The notes beneath the pieces were generated by a model. It was not told where the DNA came from and made no database searches. It saw only the letters and a program-made list of their open reading frames with translations. A stretch of 64,000 bases of DNA from Bacillus sp. J37 (GTDB lineage Bacteria > Bacillota > Bacilli > Bacillales > Bacillaceae), in contig NZ_KI912515.1 in assembly GCF_000518865.1 (NCBI RefSeq), positions 207,843 through 271,842 on the forward strand, written 5' to 3'. The translations under genes were made by a program, and so were the position numbers. Positions 51,225 to 60,170 of the stretch are shown here, piece by piece (the first letter of the stretch is position 1; each line of letters begins with the position of its first letter).

Positions 51225-51593
51225 TCAATTCGAAAAAAACTTCCGTTTCGCAATCCAATAAGAAACAGCCACACCGATCGTATCTTTAACAAAATCAATC
51301 ACAGTCGCAGAGCGTGCCGGAACAAAGGATTGATGAATTTCATCTGTTAGCCCGTAAGCAATCGAAATAACAGCCGCAATGATACTTGCTTTTTCTGACC
51401 ATTTGCCATGTGCCATAAAAGCAAAGGCTATGAACCAATAAAGAATCGCAAATTCAATAAGATGCAGAGATTCCTTTAATAATGCATCAAACGAAAGCTG
51501 TGTGTCCACAATCGCATCTGCCGGAAAGCTTGATAATGTCCAAATAAAGGCCATATATAGAATAGGCAACAGCGTAAAGACAATCTTTTTCAT
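51225..51593 (-). CDS. VanZ family membrane protein
   Basis: 122 residues with about four membrane helices and the VanZ pattern: HLIEFAILYWFIAFAF, then LTDEIHQSFVPARSATVIDFVKDTIG. VanZ proteins are linked to teicoplanin resistance in enterococci, but the family's general role in Bacillus is not settled. TAGGAG precedes the ATG. It faces spoIID across the repeat array. Confidence 0.85.
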   Translation of the reverse strand: MKKIVFTLLPILYMAFIWTLSSFPADAIVDTQLSFDALLKESLHLIEFAILYWFIAFAFMAHGKWSEKASIIAAVISIAYGLTDEIHQSFVPARSATVIDFVKDTIGVAVSYWIAKRKFFSN

Positions 51594-51748
51594 CTATCAA
51601 TACTCCTATCTCATCGTTCTAAAAATTTTTTTTAAAAGGCATACATATTATTATAAACATTGCGCAAACTAATTTTAAAAAATTTTTTTACAGGATGTGT
51701 ATATAATTCAGATAATCTGTTCAGACTGATTTCTGAGGTGATGATAGA

Positions 51749-52648
51749 ATGAGAGAGGAAGAAAAGAAACGTACTTCTCAAACTAAAGTTCAACAATTTT
51801 TCAGAAAACGTTGGGTATTTCCGGCAATTTACCTAATGAGTGCAGCAGTTATCCTTACAGCAGTATTATGGTACCAAAACATCAGCAACAATGTTGCAGA
51901 AGATTTGCAAAATAATCAAGACGAAATCGCATTAGATGAGCAGGAAGCAGTTGAAGTAAACGCAACAAAAGAAAACTTCACAATGCCAGCAGTAGATGCT
52001 GAAGCAGTAAACGTTGTGAAGAAGTTTTATGACCCGAATGCAACAACAGAAGAGCAAGAAGCAGCACTTGTATTCTATAACAATACGTATAGAATGAACA
52101 AAGGAATCGACATCGCAAGAGAAGATCAAAAGCAATTCGATGTTGTAGCATCACTAAGTGGTACGGTAACAAAAGCTGAAAAAGATCCAATCTTAGGATT
52201 TGTTGTAGAAATTGAGCATGAAAACGATGTCGTAACAGTATACCAATCATTAGCAGAAGCTAGTGTACAAGCTGGTGACAAAGTTGAGCAAAACGAAGTA
52301 ATCGGTAAATCTGGTGAAAATCTTTACAATGAAGAAGATGGCAACCATGTTCACTTTGAAATCCGCCAAGCAGGTACAGCTGTAAATCCAGAAAGCTTCA
52401 TGGGTAAGCCGGTAACATCCATTGAAGAAGCTGCTGAAGAAGAAGCAACAGAAGAAGAAGTAAGTGAAGAAACACCAGCTCCAGCAGGTGAAACGGAAGA
52501 AGCTCCAGCTGAAGAAGAAAAACCAGCTGAAGAAGAAAAACCAGCTGAAGAAGCTCCAGCAAAAGACACTGAAACACCAAAAGAAGACACTGACAAATCA
52601 GAAAAAGCCCCTGAATCAGACAAAGACGCTGACAAAGGCGCAGAATAA
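51749..52648 (+). CDS. spoIIQ: Forespore channel protein SpoIIQ
   Basis: 299 residues: a cytoplasmic basic N-terminus, one membrane helix (about 25-43) and a LytM/M23 domain (about 110-215). The first metal ligand position reads NKGID instead of HxGxD while HVHFE is kept, as in SpoIIQ proteins, which lack full peptidase activity. It pairs with SpoIIIAH to form the engulfment channel. The C-terminus is a long acidic Glu/Pro/Ala extension with PAEEEK repeats, longer than usual. GAGGTGA precedes the ATG. Confidence 0.93.
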   Translation: MREEEKKRTSQTKVQQFFRKRWVFPAIYLMSAAVILTAVLWYQNISNNVAEDLQNNQDEIALDEQEAVEVNATKENFTMPAVDAEAVNVVKKFYDPNATTEEQEAALVFYNNTYRMNKGIDIAREDQKQFDVVASLSGTVTKAEKDPILGFVVEIEHENDVVTVYQSLAEASVQAGDKVEQNEVIGKSGENLYNEEDGNHVHFEIRQAGTAVNPESFMGKPVTSIEEAAEEEATEEEVSEETPAPAGETEEAPAEEEKPAEEEKPAEEAPAKDTETPKEDTDKSEKAPESDKDADKGAE

Positions 52649-52659
52649 GCCGGGACACA

Positions 52660-52678
52660 GGGACAGGTTCCTTGTCCC
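52660..52678 (+). repeat. 19-bp near-palindrome, copy 1
   Basis: GGGACAGGTTCCTTGTCCC, 12 bp after the spoIIQ stop. Other copies are at 55694, 55888, 60127 and 62004. Confidence 0.85.
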
Positions 52679-52687
52679 TCCAACGAT

Positions 52688-52733
52688 ACGAGGTTGAACT
52701 CAAACTACTCAGAGATCAACCTCGATTTTTTAT
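52688..52733 (+). terminator. Terminator after spoIIQ
   Basis: CGAGGTTGA and TCAACCTCG arms followed by ATTTTTT. Confidence 0.87.
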
Positions 52734-52759
52734 GTAATCAGTAGGTACGACCTACACCA

Positions 52760-53191
52760 TTAGGACTTGACGGTAAGCCACGTTTTTCTAACGAACCAAA
52801 ACAAGCCGAACCCCAATCCCCCACCACATGTATTTAACAGCAGATCATCCACATCAAAAGCTCCTACCCGAAATAGAAATTGAGATCCTTCAACAGACAA
52901 CGACAAGACAAAAGTCCAAAGCACTGCCTTGTAAATTGAGTCGACCATCTTCCATAAAGTCGGCAGAAAAAAACCAAACGGAAGAAAAGCCAATATATTT
53001 CCGATAAACGGGTCAGTCAGAGAAAAGCCGTCAAAACTGTGAAAATAGGCGCCAACTGTCTTAAAGGGAACAAGGTTATAAGCAATATCACCCTCAACAG
53101 ACTGCCGGTACGCAGAGAAAAACAATAAATACAATAGCAATGAGAAATAACTTAGAAAACAAATATAGAGAAGTAATGTTTTTATCTTCAT
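52760..53191 (-). CDS. VanZ-like membrane protein
   Basis: About 143 residues with four hydrophobic helices and a VanZ-type core (NLVPFKTVGAY, GNILAFLPFGFFLPTLW, LSLSVEGSQFLF, FDVDDLLLNTCGGGLGF). It is a second, more distant VanZ member. The start at 53191 is the likeliest Met, but no strong ribosome site is visible, so the N-terminus is uncertain. Function unknown. Confidence 0.8.
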   Translation of the reverse strand: MKIKTLLLYICFLSYFSLLLYLLFFSAYRQSVEGDIAYNLVPFKTVGAYFHSFDGFSLTDPFIGNILAFLPFGFFLPTLWKMVDSIYKAVLWTFVLSLSVEGSQFLFRVGAFDVDDLLLNTCGGGLGFGLFWFVRKTWLTVKS

Positions 53192-53359
53192 AATAGGGTA
53201 AATATACCAAATAATACGGCAGATGGCGATAGACCGCAAAAAAAGTTGTCGAAGAAAAAATATCCTTAATTTTCAACTTTTTATTGACCAGCTATATCTT
53301 TTCCATACATAATAAGACATGTTAAAGCTGTCAGGAGGTGTATTCAGTATATCATAATA

Positions 53360-53374
53360 TGATAACGCTTACAA
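53360..53374. promoter_or_regulatory. cre site (CcpA) before the symporter operon
   Basis: The reverse complement, TTGTAAGCGTTATCA, matches WTGNAANCGNWNNCW exactly. It lies 25 bp before the first gene of the operon, so carbon-catabolite control of solute uptake is likely. Confidence 0.78.
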
Positions 53375-53398
53375 TTATATGAAGGAGGAGAGTCCAAT

Positions 53399-53581
53399 AT
53401 GATGACATTATTCTTGATGCTTGCTTTAACTCTTTTTAGTCTTATCTTTTGTTTAAGAAAGAAAAAACCTCAGTTTTTACTCATCCCGGTAGTAACACTG
53501 CTTATTTACTTCGTTGTCCAGATTGCATTAGTACCTGCACCATTTTTAGAAACAATAAAATTCATCTTCAGTCTGTCTTAA
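53399..53581 (+). CDS. Small membrane protein heading the symporter operon
   Basis: 60 residues with two hydrophobic stretches (about 3-18 and 27-46) separated by RKKKPQ. GGAGGAG precedes the ATG. I do not recognise the family. Position 37 bp before the DUF4212 gene suggests a role with the transporter, or a leader-like accessory. Confidence 0.72.
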   Translation: MMTLFLMLALTLFSLIFCLRKKKPQFLLIPVVTLLIYFVVQIALVPAPFLETIKFIFSLS

Positions 53582-53617
53582 GGTTCCGAGTGATCATTCA
53601 TTTTCAGGAGGTTCTTT

Positions 53618-53920
53618 ATGAGAAAAATTGATAAAAAAGTAGCGGATGCCTATTTTAGAGAACGAACAAGAAACATTGTTATTTACTTAATCATTGGGGC
53701 ATTATCATCATTCGGTATTGTCTTATTTGCGGAGTTTTTCAGCGGCTTTACGATTAACGGCTTTCCTTTTCACTATTTCATGGGGGCACAGGGGGCTGTT
53801 GTGGTCTTTATACTTTTATTATTTATTAACGCAAAAGTCAGTGATTCAATTGATAAAAAGTATGGCATTGATGAATCAAAAAATGAACAGCTTAGCGCCG
53901 GGAAAACGCTGGATCATTAA
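53618..53920 (+). CDS. DUF4212 sodium:solute symporter small subunit
   Basis: 100 residues with two membrane helices. The pattern AYFRERTRNIVIYLIIGALSSFGIVLFAEFF...NGFPFHYFMGAQGAVVVFILLLFINAKVSDSIDKKYGIDE fits the DUF4212 small subunit that accompanies VC_2705-type symporters. CAGGAGG precedes the ATG. The large subunit is encoded 111 bp downstream. Confidence 0.85.
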   Translation: MRKIDKKVADAYFRERTRNIVIYLIIGALSSFGIVLFAEFFSGFTINGFPFHYFMGAQGAVVVFILLLFINAKVSDSIDKKYGIDESKNEQLSAGKTLDH

Positions 53921-54031
53921 AAAAACGGAAAATATAAAATTGATATTATATTGATTAAAAGGGGATCAGATAAACTTTCACTAGCTAATGAGTACATAGG
54001 GGAGTGCTCAAGTTAATAAGGGGGATTTTTA

Positions 54032-55684
54032 TTGGACGCTCAATTTATTGTTTCACTTGCTATTATTTTGCTTACTTTTGCCTTATATATCGGGATTGCG
54101 ATCTACAATACAGCGAAGCAAACATCTGACTTTTATGTAGCAGGCCGCGGTGTTCCACCGATTTTTAATGGAATGGCCATCGGAGCGGATTGGATGAGTG
54201 CAGCTTCATTCATTGGGATGGCTGGTACGATTATGCTGCTTGGATATGATGGACTTGCTTATATTATGGGATGGACAGGTGGATATCTTCTATTAACCTT
54301 CCTGCTCGCACCCCAGCTACGTAAGTATGGTCGTTACACTGTACCGGAATTCATTGGAGATCGCTATAACAGTCACACGGCCCGCGTCATTGCGGCTGTA
54401 TGTACGATCATTATCAGCTTTACCTACTCAATAGGGCAATTATCCGGGTCGGGAGTTGTGATCGGCCGCCTTTTTGAGATTGATGCAAAGCTTGGAACAA
54501 TGATTGGCGTGGTGCTCATTGCCTTTTACGCAGCCTTTGGTGGAATGAAGGGGATAACGTGGACACAGGTTGCGCAATACATTATCCTCATCATCGCTTA
54601 TTTAATTCCGGTTATTTTCATGTCATTGCAAATTACAGGAAACCCTGCTCCATGGCTTTCGTATGGAAAAATCGTCGAGGAAATGGGGGAACTTGATCGA
54701 CAGCTTGGGATTTCTGAATATTTTGCTCCATTTACGAACGGAACAAAATGGCAATTCCTTGCACTCATGTTTACGTTAATGGCAGGAACAGCAGGTCTTC
54801 CACACGTAATTGTTCGTTTTTACACGGTGTCAACAATGAAAGCGGCAAGATGGTCTGGGGCTTGGGCGATTCTGTTTATCGGACTTTTATATTTATCTGC
54901 ACCAGCATATGCTGCGTTTTCGCGTTTTATTTTAATGACACAGGTTGCAGGACAAAAGCTATCTGAACTGCCTGCATGGACTGAATCATGGGTAAACACA
55001 GGAAAACTGCAAATTGCTGATGGAAATGGTGATGGCATTTTACAATGGAGCGAATTGATGATTTCAAATGATATCGTCGTTATGGCAACACCGGAGATCG
55101 CCAATCTTGGGATGTTCGTCATCGGCCTTGTAGCAGCAGGGGCAATGGCAGCAGCTCTATCAACAGCCGGCGGCTTAATGATCGCCATATCATCATCCTT
55201 TGCACATGATATTTACTATCGGGTGATGAAACCAAATGCATCGGAAAAGAACCGTTTAGCCGTTGCTCGCTGGTCAATTGTCATTGCGACTGTATTAGCG
55301 GGATTAATCGCGCTAAATCCACCGGGAGCAATCACACAAATCGTCGCATGGGCCTTTGCGCTGGCATCAGGGACATTCTTTCCGGCACTGCTCATCGGAG
55401 TATGGTGGAAGCGTTCAAACACTCAAGGCGTCATCTCTGGAATGCTAGTCGGTTTAACGGTAACACTCATCTACATCTTTGCCTCTAAATACGGCGGTTT
55501 CACCATCGCCGGCATTATCGACACAGGCGCAGGTGTATTCGGAGCAGCCGCAGCCATCTTAACCAATATAATCGTCTCACTCTCAACAAAAGCACCATCC
55601 ATCCAAACACAAGAAGAAGTCCTAAACCTACGCTACCCCGAACAAATGACATACAAAGACGGAGAAGTGTGGATGGACAAATAA
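54032..55684 (+). CDS. Sodium:solute symporter, VC_2705-type large subunit
   Basis: A 550-residue transporter of the SSS family with about 13 helices. The Na site region GADWMSAASFIGMAG and the later AALSTAGGLMIAISSSFAHD are conserved. A periplasmic loop carries an EF-hand-like DGNGDGILQWSE, which I associate with the VC_2705 subfamily. Known relatives carry acetate or other small carboxylates; the substrate here is unproven. The start is TTG 54032 after GGGGGA. The preceding genes and the cre site suggest one catabolite-controlled operon. Confidence 0.88.
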   Translation: MDAQFIVSLAIILLTFALYIGIAIYNTAKQTSDFYVAGRGVPPIFNGMAIGADWMSAASFIGMAGTIMLLGYDGLAYIMGWTGGYLLLTFLLAPQLRKYGRYTVPEFIGDRYNSHTARVIAAVCTIIISFTYSIGQLSGSGVVIGRLFEIDAKLGTMIGVVLIAFYAAFGGMKGITWTQVAQYIILIIAYLIPVIFMSLQITGNPAPWLSYGKIVEEMGELDRQLGISEYFAPFTNGTKWQFLALMFTLMAGTAGLPHVIVRFYTVSTMKAARWSGAWAILFIGLLYLSAPAYAAFSRFILMTQVAGQKLSELPAWTESWVNTGKLQIADGNGDGILQWSELMISNDIVVMATPEIANLGMFVIGLVAAGAMAAALSTAGGLMIAISSSFAHDIYYRVMKPNASEKNRLAVARWSIVIATVLAGLIALNPPGAITQIVAWAFALASGTFFPALLIGVWWKRSNTQGVISGMLVGLTVTLIYIFASKYGGFTIAGIIDTGAGVFGAAAAILTNIIVSLSTKAPSIQTQEEVLNLRYPEQMTYKDGEVWMDK

Positions 55685-55693
55685 TGGGTCAAG

Positions 55694-55718
55694 GGGACAG
55701 GTCCCTTGTCCCTTTTTT
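55694..55718 (+). terminator. Terminator formed by the 19-bp near-palindrome, copy 2
   Basis: GGGACAGGTCCCTTGTCCC followed directly by TTTTTTG, 10 bp after the symporter stop. Here the dispersed repeat serves as an intrinsic terminator. Confidence 0.8.
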
Positions 55719-55759
55719 GTGTGGAGTAAGAAAGTATAAAATTTTTGTACTTAACGTTC

Positions 55760-55883
55760 GTGTCTAGCTCGAGCGGCTAGCCCCTCGAGGTCATAAGCCA
55801 ATTTGGAATAGAAGGCAAAGAACGCCTTCTATTCCAAATCGTCTTAATTGCCCGAGGCTAACCAAGGCGCTTGCGGTCTTCTT
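55760..55883 (+). repeat. Long palindromic repeat, copy E
   Basis: GTGTCTAGCTCGAGCGGC...CAAGGCGCTTGCGG with CATAAG near the middle and a perfect tip stem, ATTTGGAATAGAAGGC with GCCTTCTATTCCAAAT. It separates the convergent symporter and AraC genes. Confidence 0.78.
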
Positions 55884-55887
55884 ATGT

Positions 55888-55906
55888 GGGTCAAGGAACC
55901 TGTCCC
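55888..55906 (-). repeat. 19-bp near-palindrome, copy 3, within the AraC gene end
   Basis: On the minus strand this reads GGGACAGGTTCCTTGACCC. It overlaps the last codons of the AraC gene and supplies its final residues GQVP and the stop. Confidence 0.8.
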
Positions 55907-56781
55907 TCCGTCCCACCCCGCCTGTACTGCTTGCGGTAGTTGGCCGGTGATACGCCGTATTTGTTTTTGAAGCATTGGGAGAAGTAGCTTAGACGTGTGA
56001 AGCCGATTTCTTCTGAGATGATGTGTAGAGGGAGGTCGGTTTTCAATAGATGAAGGCGGGCTTGTTCAATTCGATAGTTGGACAAGTATTCAAGTGGTGT
56101 ACAGTTAAACGTTACCTTCATGCATCGCGCTAAATAGTTTTCGTGAACATGGAATTTTGCAGCCAAGCTTTTATTTGTAATCGGTCCTTTATAGTTTTGT
56201 TTTATGTAGATCTCAATTTGCTCCGCAAGCTTCACATTGCTGCTTTGATTATGTTGATCATTTTCAAGGCTTTGCAGAACCTGCATGAAAATCTGCTGTG
56301 TTTCCCAAAAAGCCAATGAACGAATTTTGACGGTTGATTTTAAAAGTAACTCTAATCGATTGAATAGCTCATTCGGGTTTCCTAATTTTTGATGTTTTGG
56401 CAAATGAACCGTGTTGTTTTCAGAGTGAAAGTGTAAAGTCGGAACAGGTTGGTCAGGCTCCAATGGTTTTTGCTCCTTTTGGACACACCATTTATCTTTT
56501 GTTTGAAAGTGAAACCAATAAAACACAGTGTCCTCCGTACAGGGCTCCACTGGAAAATGATGTTTATTAGGTTCAAGAATAAGAACGTCATGTGGAAACA
56601 GCTTCCACTGTTCATTTTCCTCTCCAATATAAAGGCTTCCTTCCTTCATAATAATCACATCAAAAAACCCTAGGTTATAGCGGTCAGGGTGTCTTTGCCC
56701 TTTTTTATAGGTGGTAAGGTTTCCTTCAATAAAATAAGGAAATGGGGGTGCAAGAAACGATAGAAAGGTAGTTTCTGTCAA
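55891..56781 (-). CDS. AraC family transcriptional regulator
   Basis: 296 residues: an N-terminal cupin-type sugar-sensing domain (EEWKLFPHDVLILEPNKHHFP type pattern) and a C-terminal double helix-turn-helix (about 195-290; GFTRLSYFSQCFKNKYGVSPANYRKQY). The TTG start follows GAGGAGGGA. It is divergent from the GH127 gene, which it probably activates in response to an arabinose-containing sugar. Its last residues are encoded by a dispersed repeat. Confidence 0.9.
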   Translation of the reverse strand: MTETTFLSFLAPPFPYFIEGNLTTYKKGQRHPDRYNLGFFDVIIMKEGSLYIGEENEQWKLFPHDVLILEPNKHHFPVEPCTEDTVFYWFHFQTKDKWCVQKEQKPLEPDQPVPTLHFHSENNTVHLPKHQKLGNPNELFNRLELLLKSTVKIRSLAFWETQQIFMQVLQSLENDQHNQSSNVKLAEQIEIYIKQNYKGPITNKSLAAKFHVHENYLARCMKVTFNCTPLEYLSNYRIEQARLHLLKTDLPLHIISEEIGFTRLSYFSQCFKNKYGVSPANYRKQYRRGGTEGQVP

Positions 56782-56869
56782 ATTTGTCTCCCTCCTCTAG
56801 TGTGAAATATTGTAAATTTACGTTCGAAATCGATATTTTCCTGCCTATATAACGGTGCTAAAATAATCA

Positions 56870-56884
56870 TTGTAAGCGTTTTAA
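56870..56884. promoter_or_regulatory. cre-like site before the GH127 gene
   Basis: TTGTAAGCGTTTTAA matches the CcpA consensus except at one position (A for the conserved C). It is about 100 bp before the GH127 start, in the divergent AraC/GH127 promoter region. Confidence 0.5.
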
Positions 56885-56984
56885 AAGTAGGTTTAACTAT
56901 ATGATAATGCTTTTCTTATTAGGATAAAAGGTAATTTCCTAAATAAATAGAATGGGTGCAATTTAGAAAGGATTGAGGTGCTTC

Positions 56985-58946
56985 ATGACAATGAAATCAC
57001 TGGTAAATATCACAGATCCAGTTAAAAGAGTAGTAGTTGAAGATCAATTTTGGAAAACATATAAACAGATTGTGGCAAAAGAAGTTATTCCTTATCAGTG
57101 GAAAGCATTAAATGATGAACTGCCTGATACTGAGCCAAGTCATGCGATCGAAAATTTCCGGATTGCAGCCGGCGAATCAAGCGGTGAATATTATGGAACC
57201 GTTTTTCAGGACAGTGATGTGGCTAAATGGCTGGAAACCGTAGCATACAGCTTACGTGACTTCCCGAATAAAGAATTAGAAGAAAAAGCAGATGAAGTCA
57301 TTGCGTTATTAGGAAGAGCTCAAAGGAATGATGGCTATTTAAATACCTACTATATATTAAAAGAACCGAATAACCGTTGGACCAATTTGAGAGACAATCA
57401 TGAATTATATTGTGCCGGCCATTTCATCGAAGCTGCTGTAGCTTACTATGAATCAACGGGGAAAAAAGAATTCCTGCACATTATGGAAAAGTATGTTGAT
57501 TTAATTGATTCCGTATTTGGGCTTGAGGAAGGAAAAATCAAGGGCTATCCCGGTCACGAGGAAATTGAATTGGCTTTAGTAAGACTATTCGATGTAACAA
57601 CGAATCAAAAACACCTAAAACTTGCCCAATATTTTATTGAACAACGCGGCCAGCAGCCGAATTATTTTTCAGAGGAAATGGAAAAAAGAAAAACAATTGA
57701 AACAGCCCAGACATGGAATGATGATACCTATATAAACTTCGGCTTAGGATATGAATATCAGCAGGCACATAAGCCGGTAAGAGAACAAAAAGAGGCCGTA
57801 GGTCATGCGGTAAGAGCTATGTATCTATATATCGCCATGGCGGATTTAGCGGCGAAAACAGATGATCATTCATTAAAGGAAACATGTGACATTCTTTGGG
57901 ATGATGTAATCAAACATAAAATGTATATTACAGCAGGAATTGGATCTGCAGTAAATGGAGAAGCCTTTACATGCAAACATGATCTGCCGAACGATTCGAT
58001 GTATTGTGAAACATGTGCTTCAGTCGGGCTTGCTTTTTGGGCAAACAGGATGCTGCGTCTTGAGCCGAACCGAAAATATGCGGATGTACTTGAGCAGGCG
58101 CTTTACAACGGAACATTAAGTGGAATGGACTTAGACGGTAAGCGATTTTTCTATGTGAATCCACTTGAAGTAAATTCATTTCAAAAAAACAGGAAGGATC
58201 AAGAGCATGTAAAGACTGAACGTCAAAAATGGTTTTTCTGTGCATGCTGTCCACCTAATTTAGCGCGAATGATTGCTTCTGTTGAAGACAATGCTTATAC
58301 GCAAACAGAGGATACCTTGTATACACATTTATATATTGCCGGAAACGTTCAAACTGTTTTGTCGGAGCAAAAAGTAGAGCTGACACAAACTCATCATTAC
58401 CCTTGGGAAGGCAATATTGCCCTAACAGTAAATGTAGAGAATTCGGCAAAATTCAAACTAGCCTTACGAATTCCAGGGTGGTGTAAAGCAGCATCAGCGA
58501 AAGTGAATGGAGAAACAGTGGCAGTTAACGAATTAGAAAAAGGCTACTTTATCATAGACCGGGTCTGGCAAAAAGGTGATACAGTCACACTCGAGCTCGA
58601 CATGGCGGTGTTGAGAATGCGGAGCAATCCACTTGTATCAATGAATCAAGGTCAAACAGCCTTACAGCGCGGTCCGATTGTTTATTGTATTGAAGAAGTT
58701 GACAACGGAGCAAACTTGGCCGGAATACGCCTTTCAAAACAAAGTGAGATTACTAGCCAATATGAACCAAATCTATTAAACGGGGTTGTCACACTGAAAG
58801 CGGAAGGATATCGAATTGAACCTACTAGTGAGCTTTATCAGTCAGAACCGTTGGAAATGCATCCACAAACAATAACAGCGATCCCTTATTACGCATGGTG
58901 TAATCGTAAAAAAGGTGAAATGAGAGTCTGGATTTATGAAATGTAA
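56985..58946 (+). CDS. GH127 beta-L-arabinofuranosidase
   Basis: 653 residues of the DUF1680/GH127 family, which removes beta-L-arabinofuranose from arabino-oligosaccharides by a cysteine nucleophile. Glu342, Cys344, Cys421 and Cys422 have the same relative spacing as the zinc and catalytic residues of the characterised Bifidobacterium enzyme HypBA1 (Glu338, Cys340, Cys417, Cys418); Cys421 corresponds to its nucleophile. An (alpha/alpha)6 barrel is followed by beta domains. There is no signal peptide, so it acts on imported sugars. GAGGTG lies before ATG 56985; ATG 56991 is also possible. Confidence 0.92.
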   Translation: MTMKSLVNITDPVKRVVVEDQFWKTYKQIVAKEVIPYQWKALNDELPDTEPSHAIENFRIAAGESSGEYYGTVFQDSDVAKWLETVAYSLRDFPNKELEEKADEVIALLGRAQRNDGYLNTYYILKEPNNRWTNLRDNHELYCAGHFIEAAVAYYESTGKKEFLHIMEKYVDLIDSVFGLEEGKIKGYPGHEEIELALVRLFDVTTNQKHLKLAQYFIEQRGQQPNYFSEEMEKRKTIETAQTWNDDTYINFGLGYEYQQAHKPVREQKEAVGHAVRAMYLYIAMADLAAKTDDHSLKETCDILWDDVIKHKMYITAGIGSAVNGEAFTCKHDLPNDSMYCETCASVGLAFWANRMLRLEPNRKYADVLEQALYNGTLSGMDLDGKRFFYVNPLEVNSFQKNRKDQEHVKTERQKWFFCACCPPNLARMIASVEDNAYTQTEDTLYTHLYIAGNVQTVLSEQKVELTQTHHYPWEGNIALTVNVENSAKFKLALRIPGWCKAASAKVNGETVAVNELEKGYFIIDRVWQKGDTVTLELDMAVLRMRSNPLVSMNQGQTALQRGPIVYCIEEVDNGANLAGIRLSKQSEITSQYEPNLLNGVVTLKAEGYRIEPTSELYQSEPLEMHPQTITAIPYYAWCNRKKGEMRVWIYEM

Positions 58947-58957
58947 ACATCTTGGCG

Positions 58958-58979
58958 TTTGATTAATCGTTTTATCAAA
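58958..58979. promoter_or_regulatory. LacI-type operator-like site 1
   Basis: TTTGAT-N10-ATCAAA, a pseudo-palindrome centred on CG and containing GATTAATCGTTT. It shares 12 bp with the 59059 site. It lies just after the GH127 stop, before the LacI gene. Confidence 0.5.
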
Positions 58980-59058
58980 TGCTTTAAGCAAAATGTGAGG
59001 GAGAGGTGAGATCCAACAAGGAAGCTCACCACCCGCTTCACTAAAAAAACATCCATAC

Positions 59059-59076
59059 TGATTAATCGTTTAACCT
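59059..59076. promoter_or_regulatory. LacI-type operator-like site 2
   Basis: TGATTAATCGTTTAACCT, 11 bp before the LacI gene, matching the left and central part of the 58958 site. Two copies around the promoter suggest autoregulation. Confidence 0.5.
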
Positions 59077-59086
59077 AAAACGAAAG

Positions 59087-60154
59087 GTGAGATCAAAGAT
59101 AAATATAAAGGACATAGCAGAAAAAGCGGATGTTTCAATCGCTACCGTATCAAATGTCATCAATAATAGAGGCCGTGTCGGGGAAGAGACGCGTAAAAAG
59201 ATTATGAATATCATCGAGGAATATAATTATCTGCCAAATGAGCTGGCTAAAAATCTTAAATTAAATAAAACAGATTCCATCGGGGTTATTGTAGAGGATA
59301 TTTCCGTTTTCAATGCACCTGAAATCATAAAAGGCATTCATGCAGCAGCAGAAGAAAAGCAGTTATCGATTTTATTGACAAACATGGGGCTGTTTTCAAA
59401 GTGTGGGAATGAATTTCCCAGTGTAGATCAATGTAAGGAACTGGCGCTGCCTTTGTACAGACAATTAGTAAAGAGCCAAGTAGAAGGAATCATTTATATT
59501 GGTGTACATCCAAGGGATATCACCGGTATTATATCTGATTCGAAAATCTCGATTGTATATACCTACTGTTATACGAGAAACGAACATGATTATACAGTGA
59601 ATTATGATGATGAAGGTGGTTCTTATCAAATAACAAAATATTTAATCAACAAGGGACACAGTCAAATTGGATTGATTAGCGGATTAATAAATTCGAAGTC
59701 ATCCCATGCACGCTTTCGAGGCTACCAAAAAGCATTAAGCGAGCATCTGCTCATGTTTCATCCTCAATTTGTCAAAACAGGGGATTGGGAATATGAATCA
59801 GGCTATCGGATGGCATTAGATTTGTTACATCAGGAGACAAAGCCAACTGCCATTATTGCGATGAATGATTTAATGGCTGCAGGGGCCATTCAAGCGATAA
59901 AAGAACAAAAGCTTCAAGTACCTGATGATGTATCTGTTATAGGATTTGATAATCGGGAATTAAGCGGCTATCATTCACCGAAATTAACCACGATGTCTTT
60001 ACCCCTTGAAGAAATGGGGAAGGTAGCCATGAACATTTTACATCAGCTGAAAAATAATCAAAACGTCGTTCAAAAAAAATATCTGTTGGATTGTCATCTT
60101 GTTGAGAGAGAGTCCGTGGGACAGAGGGGACAGGTTCCTTGTCCCAAATGTTAA
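59087..60154 (+). CDS. LacI family transcriptional regulator with repeat-derived tail
   Basis: 355 residues. The helix-turn-helix (INIKDIAEKADVSIATVSNVINN) is at the N-terminus, followed by a sugar-binding domain to about residue 343 (LVERESV), where LacI proteins normally end. The last 12 residues (GQRGQVPCPKC region) come from a dispersed repeat. The start is unclear: GTG 59087 overlaps the AAAGGTGA ribosome site, while the codon at the ideal distance is ATA 59099. It probably controls the downstream ABC permeases. Confidence 0.88.
   Translation: MRSKINIKDIAEKADVSIATVSNVINNRGRVGEETRKKIMNIIEEYNYLPNELAKNLKLNKTDSIGVIVEDISVFNAPEIIKGIHAAAEEKQLSILLTNMGLFSKCGNEFPSVDQCKELALPLYRQLVKSQVEGIIYIGVHPRDITGIISDSKISIVYTYCYTRNEHDYTVNYDDEGGSYQITKYLINKGHSQIGLISGLINSKSSHARFRGYQKALSEHLLMFHPQFVKTGDWEYESGYRMALDLLHQETKPTAIIAMNDLMAAGAIQAIKEQKLQVPDDVSVIGFDNRELSGYHSPKLTTMSLPLEEMGKVAMNILHQLKNNQNVVQKKYLLDCHLVERESVGQRGQVPCPKC
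60127..60145 (+). repeat. 19-bp near-palindrome, copy 4
   Basis: GGGACAGGTTCCTTGTCCC inside the 3' end of the LacI gene; identical to copy 1. Confidence 0.87.
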
Positions 60155-60170
60155 AAGGAGGGTAACAAAA

